Of a DNA stretch of 64,000 nucleotides, positions 1-10,980 are shown piece after piece. The number at the start of each line of letters is the position of its first letter. Position 1 is the stretch's first letter. The stretch comes from Oidiodendron maius Zn (Eukaryota > Ascomycota > Leotiomycetes > Myxotrichaceae), in assembly GCA_000827325.1 (NCBI GenBank), contig KN832877.1:1364001-1428000 (forward strand), in the 5' to 3' direction. The notes under the pieces are model-generated. The model saw only the letters and a list, made by a program, of their open reading frames with translations. It made no database searches and was not told the DNA's origin. Made by a program: the position numbers and the translations under genes.

Positions 1-995
1 TGTATTTCCCTGCTTTTATTCCAGCAACAGCGAGAATGGTATTGACGCGTTTAAGGTCAGATCTTTCCTCCGGTGGGTTTGAAGCGCTGAGTTGGGCTAG
101 AAGTTGCAGAGTTTCTGTAATTTGAGCAACACTAAAGTTTATGGGAAGGAGAAGTGCAGCGTCTGCGAGCTGGCTATTTCCTAGGAGGGAAGGCGTGAGG
201 GCGGGAGCCAACGGTTCTCCTTCACGTTCGATCGCGGCCATTTTAATCTGCGACTGAATGCTATGAACTGCATCAAGGTCGGTGCCATTATTCTTTACCA
301 CGATCCGGATCATTATGCTCCCATAAGTAGTAGGATATTTAATGATTCCCTTGTACTTGTAGGACTCGCAGCCATCTCCACCGTACATCCAAACACCTGG
401 CTCATCCTTCCCTGCAGCAGTCATAAGGTAGTCTCCTGGGGGGGTTTTGGTGACAGATCCGAGATTTGCAAAGTTGTTCCCGTATCTGAGTAATTAGGAC
501 AGAGGTTATCGCTGAAGGTAATTATTGATACAGGAGGAAACTCACAAGTCGTAGAAAGGAACTACGTAAAATCGATCATCAGGTACCTCTGGAATAGAAA
601 GCACAACGTCCGAGTGCGAAAGGTCAATCGCAGCCCTCGAATATAACGTGTCAACATTAGGCCGCACAAGGACCTCAGAAGTCGCGGTTGCCGTGTGTTG
701 CTCATTCAGAATGGCATTGGAACCAACTGCCTTGAGCGTCGGCTCGAATGTTTGAACGTATAAGGTCAGAGGATAGCCGTACTATATAATTGAGCATTGA
801 ATTTTAGTACGTAAGGAATTTGTAGCTCACCGTCAAGGCAAAAGCTGTGGCGTTATTGATATCAATGGAAGAAAGATCTGAACGTGAGATTGCTGAGGAA
901 TATGATATATCTGCTCGACGGGGTATAGAAGTCACAGCACCCCGGGCCGCAGCCAGAATAAGGAAAAGACAGCTGTGAATGAGGTGCATTTTCAA
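1..995 (-). CDS. Secreted DUF1254-domain protein, N-terminal part (gene continues past the left edge)
   Basis: Read as exons 831-995, 546-781 and <1-485 on the minus strand, joined by introns with GTGAG donors and AG acceptors; frame is kept across both junctions. The first about 20 residues (MKMHLIHSCLFLILAAARGA) look like a secretion signal. Exon 2 holds the family-type stretch RPNVDTLYSRAAIDLS, followed by a PFYDL motif completed in exon 3, and later DYLMTAAGKD; this pattern is typical of DUF1254 proteins, which are common in bacteria and occur as secreted proteins in fungi. Biochemical role unknown. The C-terminal DUF1214 half, usual in the family, would lie outside the window. Start chosen as the only ATG giving a signal peptide. 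Confidence 0.8.
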
Positions 996-1817
996 ATTGC
1001 ATAAGTTGAAGAATAATATATCAATAATCCGAAGTGTAGGCCGGTAGCAAGGAAGGAGCGAGAGTTCTTAAGAAATACTCTGATGGTGGAGAGCGGGGTA
1101 GTTCATAATGTTTACCCACAGTGACCCTTTAAAAAGAAGGCCAATTTAACTTTCAGGTCCATAATGAACTGTGTATCTTGGGGCGCTAGACATTTTAGAT
1201 TCACCAAAGTGGTAACCAGCTCGGGACTTAGCGGGGTCACGAAATGTGCTTTGGCTCCACATTTCCCAGCGTTCTGGCATTTTTTGACGTTGCATCTTTA
1301 GGATAACTCCTGCGGAAAACGCGACACTGAAGATGAAGGACTACTCCGTTTGGATACTCGTCAATAATCTCGTTTAATGCGTGCCATTAAGTATACTTGA
1401 TGCAGGTCCCGGAGTTGTATGGATGTTATCCCCTCGACTGGCAGCCACAGCCTTCGCTTAGCAGTCCTAGAACAGTGATTGGCTCTCGTACCCAAATTGT
1501 TGTATTATATAAGCGCTAGTTCCGAATGGGCTACTTGACACGCCTGAATTCCCCTTACAGTAATTACTGTTGTTTTAATATCGGAGAAATATATTCTATT
1601 GGTGAAAACTACTGCAGAGTGAAGATAGTGGCTATCAATTGAGGGATAATAAATTAAGTTAGTGAGCCCTAGTGACTAATCTTTTACTCATCTACCTCGG
1701 CTCGATTTATCAGTGTCGGCTTCGGTCTCATCCTCATCGTCTTTTCCTTGAGACACTCTGTCGAGGAAACACAGCTTGAAGCTACCCAAAGGTTACGCGG
1801 CGTGTTTACTTTTCATA
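996..1817. other. Intergenic, shared upstream region
   Basis: Divergent promoter region between the DUF1254 gene (minus) and the DUF962 gene (plus). No open frame worth calling and no RNA gene seen. A pyrimidine-rich, TC-rich run at about 1,690-1,750 precedes the DUF962 start, as is common upstream of fungal genes. Confidence 0.5.
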
Positions 1818-2336
1818 ATGTCTGTTTCACTATCCTCATCGTCTTCTAAAACCTCCGATGTGGCGAATCCGGAGTATGCGCCCATTCTCCACCCGGCGAC
1901 TCCTTACACATCATTCACGGCCTTCTACCCATTCTATCTTGGTGAGCATTCGGCTCGAGTAAACCGCATCATGCACTTGATTGGTACGTCAAATGCACTG
2001 GGGACAGGCGTGTACGGCATTCTATGCGCTGTTGCAGCCCTCGCAGTACGTCTTCGGAGCGATCTCGAGCACCGTCTCCCTAAGCGCTTGAGGCCCATGT
2101 GGGGTGCGAAGGAGTGGTTTAGATTGGCGATAGCTGCTATTGTGCAAGGCTACGCGTGGGCGTGGGTTGGACACGCTCTCATTGAGAGAAACCGCCCTGC
2201 GACATTTAAGGTAGGTGGCCAACTCGAATGAGGTCGAGTGTGCTGACACTTATCTGACACGTAGTATCCCTTGTGGTCTCTTATGGGAGATTGGAAATTA
2301 TTGTGGGAGATCACAACGGCGCAGCGAAAACTTTAA
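1818..2336 (+). CDS. DUF962 / Mpo1-like small membrane protein
   Basis: Exons 1818-2210 and 2265-2336, 154 aa. The intron starts GTAGGT and ends ACGTAG; splicing joins TFK to YPLWSLMGDWKLLWEI, restoring the family's C-terminal motif. The protein has FYPFYLGEHS and RIMHLIGTS near the N-terminus and WVGHALIERNRPATF near the end. These histidine-containing motifs define the DUF962 (YGL010w/Mpo1) family; yeast Mpo1 is an ER dioxygenase acting in phytosphingosine alpha-oxidation. Two hydrophobic segments are visible. An open frame extends upstream to 1776 but has no ATG; the first ATG at 1818 is used. It is closer to the short general DUF962 type than to Mpo1 itself, so the dioxygenase activity is only inferred. 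Confidence 0.85.
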
Positions 2337-2624
2337 GATGGACAAGAAAGCCATGGCTGAGTAGTACTCTTTGTGCCGAATGGCTTGATTTATTTTAAGT
2401 ATTTCTTCTGGGTATAGAATGTTATAATTTTAAATCTCGGGTATATCCCTCCTATGTCTGTATATGTGTGATGGTGTCCCTGACTATCAGAGAAATATAT
2501 ACATTTCAACGCCCGCTACATTCAGATCTCTTGGGTGGCGGGTTGGCCATTCACAGCGAGTTATGGATAAAAACTCGTTTCGAAGATCCCACAACCGCTG
2601 ATATTTTTGGGCTGTGATCTCACC

Positions 2625-3731
2625 TTACAGCTTGCTTTTAATATGCAGAGAGTCTGTCAATGTTGTTGCTTCCTTCCATGCTCTCCTCACTTGTTGCCAA
2701 TAACGCTCTGGATACATCTTCTCGTGGGAGACATGGTTGGATCTCTCCAGTTTCATGCTCATCACAGACCCATCTCTTTTGGTTCTCCTCGCTACCTCGA
2801 TATTAGATTCCACATCTTGCCATCTTACTGACTCGTCTCCGCTGCTGTAAATGTACAGCAGACTTCCTTTAGTATCCAGGAGCCGAAGATCATTCACGCA
2901 TCTCCGTCCTGCAGAGACTAGATTCTCTCGTCCAGTAGCGATCTCAGGGATCGCTACTACTGCAGTGACCCACCCCAATGCTGCTATGTTCAGCAAGGCA
3001 CTGGCACCAGGCACCTTAGCGGCGATTGAATCACTGGTTAGGAACGGCACAATGGCCGAGTTGGCCCATCGAAACGCTTCCTTCCTGAAGCGACCGCTGC
3101 CCGGACCAGAGTCTAAAACTAGCAAGGCAAAAGGCAGAGGTGTATGATAAGTTGTGCGCCAGGCGAGAGCAAGGGAGCGAATGGGGATGAGCCCGCCGTT
3201 TGAGAAGGCGTGAAAAATCACAGGAGGGATATCGCCATAAGACCGTCTCGTTTGATTGGGAGTATCTTTGCTGCTGCTGCTCGGCATATGCCCTGACAAT
3301 ATTTTAAGTAGTGGCATGATGCCCTCCTGTGCGGCTTGATCTGTTTGAAAATACAGTGTCATTGACGTACACAGTATAACGAGGACCCTTGCTGTCGGAA
3401 ATTCTTTCGAATGGCCCTTGGCAAACCGCTTCATTGCATATAGTGGAGCGCCAGCCCATCCGAAGAGAGCAATTATGGCAGGTGTGGGCTTTGTGCCATG
3501 TTCTGTAGTAGAGACATGGCTGAGGGTCGCCGCTCGCTCTCTGCTCGGAGATTGTGCGCTCGGTTGGGGGAGAGGTCGGATATATTCGTAGAGAGTGGGA
3601 GATAATTTGCGGAAGTGCGATGTAGGTTGGGGTACTTTGTCTGGAGGGGCAATGAAAGTTGAAGTGTCCACGGTCGTGGGATTGGGATCACTCTGCTGTT
3701 CCATGGCCAGCTCTTGAGCAGAAAGAAGCAT
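2625..3731 (-). CDS. TMEM53/DUF829-family alpha/beta hydrolase-like protein
   Basis: Single exon, 368 aa. After a Ser/Pro-rich N-terminus of about 75 residues it shows IIALFGWAGAP, typical of the DUF829/TMEM53 start, then HAFSNGG with a candidate nucleophile serine, SSGDESVRW with a candidate aspartate, and a late SNHVSH with a candidate histidine. This order fits an alpha/beta-hydrolase fold. TMEM53 proteins are associated with the nuclear envelope in animals; in fungi the substrate is unknown. It converges on the DUF962 gene, leaving a 288-bp gap. Confidence 0.8.
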   Translation of the reverse strand: MLLSAQELAMEQQSDPNPTTVDTSTFIAPPDKVPQPTSHFRKLSPTLYEYIRPLPQPSAQSPSRERAATLSHVSTTEHGTKPTPAIIALFGWAGAPLYAMKRFAKGHSKEFPTARVLVILCTSMTLYFQTDQAAQEGIMPLLKILSGHMPSSSSKDTPNQTRRSYGDIPPVIFHAFSNGGLIPIRSLALAWRTTYHTPLPFALLVLDSGPGSGRFRKEAFRWANSAIVPFLTSDSIAAKVPGASALLNIAALGWVTAVVAIPEIATGRENLVSAGRRCVNDLRLLDTKGSLLYIYSSGDESVRWQDVESNIEVARRTKRDGSVMSMKLERSNHVSHEKMYPERYWQQVRRAWKEATTLTDSLHIKSKL

Positions 3732-5164
3732 GATTTCCTGGGAAACTGCGTAAACAGCCGTCGCATTATAAAGCTGGCCATTGCATCTACTAAATTTATT
3801 CCAGCAGCTATGGCGTTACCGAATATTCCATTCAGCGGCACAGCCTAAGAGGGGGATAATCTACAGCATCCGTAGCGCCCCGTACCGAGGCCTCCCGCTG
3901 TCTGACCGCCCCACCGGGAACGGGCTTAACGGGCTGGAAATAAGCTATGGAACCCAACCCATCTGCAACAGTGCATTATCCCTCTTGTACACGTCTTGCT
4001 CAGGAGATTACCAGGTAATCTCTCTCTAATGGGAACACTCTCGAGCAGAGTGAATACGAATTGCCTTGGATTGGTCTGCTCGGCGCAGCCGACGAAAGGA
4101 GGGGCCAGATATACCACCGCGGGGTTATGTGTTACCCAGAAGCTCCGCGCCATGGTACATCCCCTGCACACGAACATGCACCAACGGAGTGACGCCTACG
4201 GATGAAAATGACAGCTGTTTGCAATGCCATAACCAATCTAGTCGTGGAAATCCCCTCGGATAGTCACTCTTCTTGGCTGCTCATCTTCATATGAACCCTT
4301 ATTCTGGCCGAGAAGGGCAATCCTCTCGTCCCCTCTTCTGTTCAGCTACGCCACGACACATTACCCTTTATCTGCTTCTTCAAACTGGTGTTGCGCTGCC
4401 TGCACCTCCCAAAAGTTAACCAGTTCTAGAATAGCCAGCTCCGTGTACACGTCAACAAGATCCGCCTCAGCTTGCTGCTATCATTCGCACTACTGTACGG
4501 TCGCGCACTAGTCGGCTCTTCTACTTCCACGACGATAACGGCGAAAGTCCGTTTACGGTGGCCGATACCCTGCAACATTCCTTTCCCGGGTCTTGTAACC
4601 GCTCCCACCCAAAGCACAGGCTCCATCCGACTAAAGGACCTTGCATCATGTACGCATTTGCTGTCCCGAACCAACAGAAGAATGATTAGATGTAACGAGC
4701 CACTAATGCAGCAGGATTTTTTGCTGTCCAGGGCACTGGGTATGCACAACCCTTGCATCCGTCTGGCTCTCTCGTTTACATTTCCGGACCACGCATTCTT
4801 CCTGCCTCCGTCGCTGAATCGGCCAATGCAGAGCTGCTGGCGTAAACATCCCTGCATTTGGTGGCTGCTCTGAGCGACCGGTACTCATGCATGCCCTGGC
4901 CGTCTCTATCCTTCTGGGGAGGAGAGGTCACCGTTCGGACGGGTCGGATATAGCGGTAGCGAATCATGATGCTGTCAGGTCCTTGCTGTACAGCTGCTGT
5001 CTGGAGGTCTGGTAGTACCAATGGCGCCGGGAACATGGAGTGGCGTTATGAGGGCAGTGCTGGTGGAATGTCGGGATTTATCTTCTCTTGAAGTTGTGAT
5101 ATTCTTCTCTCATGTTTGCGGTCTGCACTCCCTCACGCTCTAATACTCCACCTCTCTGTTCGCC
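3732..5164. other. Intergenic, 1.4 kb
   Basis: Upstream of both the TMEM53-like gene (minus) and the CFA-synthase-like gene (plus). Several open frames of 60-143 codons lie on both strands between 3,780 and 5,036, but none shows a domain, a signal peptide or conserved-looking composition. No RNA gene or repeat recognised. Confidence 0.45.
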
Positions 5165-6784
5165 ATGATCTCCTCCCTTCTGCCGGCCGGCATCTCCAAT
5201 GCCCTCAACTCATATATGCAGAATCTTTTCTTCTCTGTACTGAAATCCATTCAAGTTGGTAGACTAGAGATTGAGCTGCGCTATCCGTCCTCTCCAAAGC
5301 GCGTGGTTAGCTTTGGCGACTCCTCTCCAACTGCACAGCCTGTAGCGCATTTAATAGTAACTGACCCGTCAATCTGGTGGCAATTATGCGGAAATATGGA
5401 CGTTGTAAGTCATGGGATTTAAGCGTTTTGCCGGGTTGTTTCTTTTGCTAACAATTCAATCCCCAGGCTATGGGAGAGGGATATATGTTAGAGCAAGTCG
5501 AATGCGATGATCTTGTATCGCTCTTCACGGTATTGCCCCTCCGTGTTGGTCTACTTCTACATCCACGACTGAACTCATAACTAGATATATATCCGTAATC
5601 GGGAACTCTTGGGTTCCGGCTATACGTTTTTTCAATTGATCCCCAAATTACGCCGGATCATTGCCCCTCCTACCAACACCGTCACTGCCGCTTTGGGCAA
5701 TGCCAGTGCTCACTACGACACATCTAATGAACTCTTCCAGGCCTTCTTGTCTCCTGATATGAACTACTCGAGTGCTATCTGGGCAGCAGATATTGAAAAC
5801 GAAGCACTGGAGACTGCACAACTGCGAAAAGTGCACAATATTATTACTAAAGCAGGCATCCAGTCATCTCATCATGTTCTCGATATTGGTTGTGGTTGGG
5901 GCTGCTTGGCTATGGAGGCCGTAAAGCTAACAGGCTGTCGCGTCACGGGGCTCACTCTCTCAATTGAGCAGAAGGCCCTGGCAGAAAAGCGAATCAAGGA
6001 TGCTGGGTTGAGCGAGAAGATTGAAATCTTGTTGTGTGATTACAGAAAAGCTCCGACTCCACCTGGGGGCTACGACCGGATTGTGTCAGTGGAGATGATT
6101 GAGCATGTGGGAAAGGCGCATATGAGCGTATTTTTCAAAGAGATTGACAAGAGGTTGAACAAAGAACATGGGCTTATGGTTATCCAGGGAATCACAGCTA
6201 CGAATATGGTAAGGGTTTCATTTGTTTTTTATGCTCTTAGACCATTCAGCTGAGAGACCCATTAGATTGACGAATCCCGTCCGGACATTCCCAATTTCAT
6301 CGATACGTACATTTTCCCCGGAGGATATCTGCCTACGACGCAGATTATTTTAGACTCGATCTACTCGGGTTCGCGCGGAAAGCTGGAAATCCGTACGGTA
6401 CACAGTATCGGGCCCCATTATGCCAAAACATTGGCAACTTGGCGCAAGAACTTCCAAACTAACTGGGAAACCGACATCAAGCCCATGATCCTACAGAAAA
6501 GGATGGCAGATGAAGAGAAGCGGGAAGGGGAGCCTCCTAGCGCAGAAAGGCAAAAGAGGTTGGAGTGGGAGGCTGGGGTGTTGAAGCGGAAGTGGGAGGT
6601 GAGACTCAAGCTAATTCATTTCCATCTCTGCCCAGGAACGTGGCACAGTTTTGCTGACTGTGTTTAAATATAGTACTACTTTTCGTATTGCGAGCCTTGC
6701 TTCCGTGAAGGCGTTCTCGGTGATGTCGTGGTGGTGGCTAGTAAGGTTGGGTGCAAGGATTTAATGGAAGGCGTTCCGTTCTAA
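5165..6784 (+). CDS. Cyclopropane-fatty-acyl-phospholipid synthase-like SAM methyltransferase
   Basis: Exons 5165-5404, 5467-5529, 5585-6208, 6266-6598 and 6674-6784, 456 aa; every junction has GT-AG ends and keeps phase 0. Family features: an N-terminal part with LIVTDPSIWWQL, then SAHYDTSNELFQAFL, the SAM-binding motif VLDIGCGWGCLAMEA, the EMIEHVG motif of the CFA synthase active-site region, FPGGYLPT, and a C-terminal YYFSYCEPCFREGVLG. Such enzymes methylenate double bonds of membrane lipid acyl chains using SAM. No transmembrane segments are seen, unlike fungal sphingolipid C9-methyltransferases, which share the catalytic domain. Length fits the fungal CFA family. Confidence 0.88.
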
Positions 6785-6908
6785 CTTCTCTTCTCGTATG
6801 ACTGGTCAAGGCGGCATATTTTAGTAGATCAGGTTGAAGATGAAGAGTCCTAGTAACGTCTTCAAAGTATCCCATAAACGTCGCACTTTAAGAATGTCGT
6901 TAGAGAAT

Positions 6909-9019
6909 TTACTGAGCTGCATCAAAGTTGCTTAACCAAGCCATGTCCTCTCTACCAAAGAGAAAATTGTCAGGTTCCAATCCCATGTCCTGGAAGACCT
7001 CTTGAAAGTAGGTACTTGAATAGCCTTCCAACGATGGAAATTGGCCACCACTGGCGTGATGTGTTTCCATTATCTTGCAGGACAGCATCTGAAATGTCGT
7101 TACACATTGTTGAACAAATGGGCCAAGGTGCTCGTGGGCCTGGAGAGTGGACATTGCTTTGCTCCATGATTGAGATATAATTGGCGTAAAAATATCAGCT
7201 CGTAACATGGCAGCGATGAGTATTGTGCTTGCGATATGAAGGTAGAAGATTCGTGACCACCACGGGATGACTGCAACAGGTCCGACAGGCTTGTGATACT
7301 CGTGTATAAGATTTATCATTTTCTGGGCACCTTCGACACAAAGAAAGGCGGAGTTTTGTAGAACACGATCACCCAGGCCCTGGTCAATTGAAGAGTTGGT
7401 AGCTGTCTCAGATTGCGCCAAGCAAATTCTGGCCAGCATTGGTCTGAAAAGAAAAATCCTGGCATGTAAGAATCTAATATTGACATATGAGCATATACGA
7501 TGGCTTATCTGACACCAATTACACAGGATCGATGAATATACATTGGGATAGTGATAAACTCACCGAAGACGCAGCATGACCCTCTGTCTATGCAGGGTGT
7601 CATCAACGTCAACTTGAAAGCCGTCATGTTTCAATAACTGAGGGAGCTCCTTTTCCCATTTACCAATGCAATTGTCAAGTTGCACCGCGGTTCCAAAGTA
7701 ATCTCCGTTCTCGTATAAACGTGGCAGTCCCAATCTGTTTGTGGTGTTGCTGCAGGCTGACACTTGTGACAGCATAACGTGATTGGCGATTTCATATAGT
7801 TCCAAGGTTTTCATAAAACATGTCGCAGATGTGTCAGCATTCTGAGAATCTCCATCGTAATTTGGCGGCAGGTCAAGCGTAGCAGATGAAACAGTCGAAG
7901 ATACCATCGAAGCTTTTCCAAAAGCCCACGAAATGCACCTGCAATTGTGTCAGCGGCTATGTCTAAGATCTCAGAATAGTATTCGAGGCACCTATCCATA
8001 TAAACACAACACTGCCAAAGCTGTCGCCTTAGAAGCCTCTCATTCATAGGGGAAGGAGGTGGAGGGTGGGGAGTGATGTTTGGTACATGCAAACCGAGAC
8101 TCTGAGCTATGCGAACAGCGGACCCAATTGCCATCCATGTTTGATGGGGATTATTAGTACATTGCAAATATCGACCCAAGAGAAGTAAGCATTGAACGAT
8201 TTCAAGTGAGCCAGGTTCCCAGAGGATAGTCTCGGGACGAATCAAAGCCCATGCTCGATGAAAGAACGCGTTGCTCGCCTGCTCTCTCTGCCCGGGTTCC
8301 ATACACTCTTGAATCTGGGTCGATAGTGCAAAGATTGCATTAAGAGAACTTATGAAAATTCGTTCATCTGTATTGAGCGATCTGCCATCAAAAAGTGCAT
8401 GGTACGAGTCTGTGAAGCGTTCTTTCTCTAAAAATGGCTCTAGCGGTTGTATATACCGCCAGTATATATCTATCAGTTGATCCGCGTGCTTCCGCGGAGG
8501 CAAGACATTATCGACGTCGTAGATATTATTATCAGTGGTATGGTGACGAGGAAGTAATCCAAAGAGCGGAGCATCCATCATAGGGGTCAAATTTGACCGT
8601 CCGCCTGACGGGAGCCCATATCTAGCGTCGATGGCTGCTTTCAGCTCGCCCGCGAAGATACTAGGGACACCGACATAGTATACGCCACGAAATTCGGGTG
8701 CCTCTAGTCGTTCCGAATTCACAGATGAAGGCTTCGGATGCCCGGTCTGACGTGGAGACGTCACCTCGCGAGGCCCAGGGTTGTGGTAGGTGCAACTGTC
8801 TCTCAGACTGTCTTTTTTCTGACAATTCCGGCAGGCTAAGATTTCCAGATGTTAGCAGTGCTAGTAATATCTTGCTTGAATGTCTTATTTCCGTTTCGTA
8901 CCTGGGCGAGCACCATCGCACTTCACTTTCCTTGACCGACAGGTTTGGCAAGCTACGTCTATTTTCAATCTCCTCGATCGCAGTATGCCTGGCCGCAGTG
9001 ACTCCGGCGTGGACGACAT
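6909..9019 (-). CDS. Zn2Cys6 transcription factor with fungal-specific regulatory domain
   Basis: Exons (minus strand) 8902-9019, 8835-7992, 7938-7564 and 7443-6909, 623 aa. The zinc cluster spans residues 24-54, split by the first intron: CQTC, then KVKC, then CRNC and a last Cys54, giving a C-x2-C-x6-C-x6-C-x2-C-x8-C pattern. The middle region has the fungal_trans core: DIYWRYIQPLEPFLEKERF, then RRQLWQCCVYMDR spliced to CISWAFGKASM. The C-terminal exon is helical and hydrophobic, as usual in this class. It is divergent from an MFS transporter 375 bp away, an arrangement often seen when a regulator controls its own transporter. Two CGG-N-CCG sites lie in the shared promoter. Confidence 0.9.
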
Positions 9020-9215
9020 TGTTCTGCTCTACCCTAGATAGACATTTCCTGTGGCCCCTTTCACACGGCGCCACGCGTACAACGCTAGTTTCGAGGGATC
9101 AGCCACGCATCTGCAACGGAAAAATTATAGAACAATACAAAATTAGCACTTAAGATGGGATCGATCTGGATATTTCGGCACAGTTGATTTCTAACGAACC
9201 CGGCCAATCAGGCGG

Positions 9216-9222
9216 CGGTCCG
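9216..9222. promoter_or_regulatory. Candidate Zn2Cys6 site, CGGTCCG
   Basis: An inverted CGG pair with one-base spacing in the promoter shared by the zinc-cluster regulator and the MFS gene. Dimeric Zn2Cys6 factors bind paired CGG triplets. A CCAAT sequence lies just upstream at about 9,203-9,208. Functional role is inferred. Confidence 0.35.
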
Positions 9223-9274
9223 GTATGCTGATCTAAGTCCCGACATTTCGGAACGGCTTTTCCGAGATTCAACC

Positions 9275-9281
9275 CGGACCG
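9275..9281. promoter_or_regulatory. Candidate Zn2Cys6 site, CGGACCG
   Basis: Second site of the same CGG-N-CCG design, 59 bp from the first, in the same 375-bp divergent promoter. A looser CGG and CCG pair lies between them near 9,250-9,264. Confidence 0.35.
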
Positions 9282-9393
9282 TGGGTTTAAGTCAAGCCGA
9301 ATAGTGACTCTTGCTCCGAGTATAGGAGTATATATGTGTGATCATAGGTAGGCAAAGAAAGCTAAGTACAATGTCCGTGATAAAATTTTCGAT

Positions 9394-10980
9394 ATGGCAG
9401 AAGAAGACAAAGACGATCTCCATCCGGTGGCTAACTCGGACACTGACGACCACACAGAAAGTCAACACTCGAAAGAAGAAGCCCATTATCACCCTTCCTC
9501 TCCTTATCATGGCAGCGGTACAGCCCTGGATCCTTTCGTCGTGGAATTTGAGGCTGGTGATCCTCGTAATCCCATGAACTTCTCCGCCGCGAGAAAATGG
9601 ATAATCACCTCCGTCGTTACACTGTCAGTTTTTGCGGTTACCCTCACATCCTCTGCATACTCAGGTTCAGCCGACCAAATTAGAGAGGAATTTAATTCAA
9701 GTCGTGAAGTATTTGCACTAGGAATTTCTCTCTACGTGCTTGGATTCGCAATTGGCCCAGCCTTGTGGGCCCCGCTCTCCGAGTTATACGGGCGACAGGT
9801 CTTGTTCATCATTACGCATGCCGTTTTGGTGGCTTTCGTCGCGGCATCCGCAGGCTGCAAATCCATGGCATCACTCCTGGTTTTTAGATTTCTATCTGGT
9901 ACTTTCGGCTCCTCTCCTTTGACCAATTCGGGCGGCGTGATTGCAGATCTTTTCCCTCCAGCCCAGCGTGGCCTTGCAATGTCGATATTCGCCACAGCGC
10001 CTTTCATGGGCCCGGTCCTGGGACCTCCCATCGGTGGCTTCGTGGCTATTACAATAGGTTGGAGGTGGCTCGAGGGGGTGTGCTGTATTTTCATCGGCAG
10101 CGTGTGGATTGTTGGGATATTTTTGGTGCCCGAGACGTATGGACCGGTGTTATTACAGAAAATGGCAAAGCAGCTTTCAGAAAAATCGGGTAAAACCTAT
10201 ATCAGTATATTGGAGATAAATAATGGCGGCAAAGAGTTCTCAGAGGTCTTCGGAAGAGCGCTTAGACGACCATGGGCATTGCTATTTCGAGAGCCAATCG
10301 TTTTAATCGCCTCGGTCTATCTATCAATATTATACGGCACTCTTTATATGTTCCTGGGGGCATTTCCAATTGTGTACCAACAAGATCGGGGCTGGAACGA
10401 GGGAATTGGAGGCCTTGCCTTTCTGGGACTCGTGGTTGGCATGCTCCTAGGACTAATCTACTGCATCTTCGACAACAGGCGTTACCAGAATCTGGGCAAG
10501 GCTCCTCCTCCAGAAGCTCGCATGCCTCCCGGCATCATCGGTGCCATTGCTCTACCAATCGGTATGTTCGCCTTTGCCTGGACGAGTTTTCCCGCCATAC
10601 ATTGGTCAGCTAGTATAATTCTTGCAGCACCGTTTGGATTCGGCACCGTTCTCGTCTTCCTTTCCTGCCTTAATTACCTCCTAGATGCCTACACAATATA
10701 CGCAGCGTCGGTACTCGCAGCTGGGGCAATGATCAGAGCTTTATTTGGTGCCGCGTTTCCATTGTTCACATCTCAGATGTATGAGAATCTTGGGATTCAC
10801 TGGGCCAGTTCCATCCCAGCATTCTTAACTTTGGCTTGCCTCCCGTTTCCTTTTGTGATATATAAGTATGGTGCGACTCTAAGGATGAAGTGCAAGTATG
10901 CTAAAGAAGCGGCTATTTTGATTGCCCGAATGCAAGCAGGAGATTCCAATACATCAGACAGGGAAGGCCCTGCCTCATAA
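9394..10980 (+). CDS. MFS transporter, drug:H+ antiporter type (12 TM)
   Basis: Single exon, 528 aa. A charged N-terminal tail of about 70 residues is followed by PRNPMNFSAARKW, the usual entry motif of fungal DHA1 carriers. Motif A appears as GPALWAPLSELYGRQ and the antiporter motif C as GPVLGPPIGGF. About 12 hydrophobic segments alternate with loops; a central cytoplasmic loop of about 60 residues is visible. Likely plasma-membrane efflux of a toxic or secreted small molecule. Being divergent from a Zn2Cys6 gene and about 8 kb from the PKS gene, it could export the cluster product, but this is inference. The start is the first ATG in this frame. Confidence 0.92.
   Translation: MAEEDKDDLHPVANSDTDDHTESQHSKEEAHYHPSSPYHGSGTALDPFVVEFEAGDPRNPMNFSAARKWIITSVVTLSVFAVTLTSSAYSGSADQIREEFNSSREVFALGISLYVLGFAIGPALWAPLSELYGRQVLFIITHAVLVAFVAASAGCKSMASLLVFRFLSGTFGSSPLTNSGGVIADLFPPAQRGLAMSIFATAPFMGPVLGPPIGGFVAITIGWRWLEGVCCIFIGSVWIVGIFLVPETYGPVLLQKMAKQLSEKSGKTYISILEINNGGKEFSEVFGRALRRPWALLFREPIVLIASVYLSILYGTLYMFLGAFPIVYQQDRGWNEGIGGLAFLGLVVGMLLGLIYCIFDNRRYQNLGKAPPPEARMPPGIIGAIALPIGMFAFAWTSFPAIHWSASIILAAPFGFGTVLVFLSCLNYLLDAYTIYAASVLAAGAMIRALFGAAFPLFTSQMYENLGIHWASSIPAFLTLACLPFPFVIYKYGATLRMKCKYAKEAAILIARMQAGDSNTSDREGPAS

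Noticed and set aside
263-493. Plus-strand open frame of 76 codons
   Set aside because: Lies antisense to the well-supported third exon of the DUF1254 gene.
3780-5036. Several 60-143-codon open frames on both strands
   Set aside because: No domain, signal peptide or splice logic, and they overlap one another; best explained as chance frames in a moderately GC-rich intergenic region.
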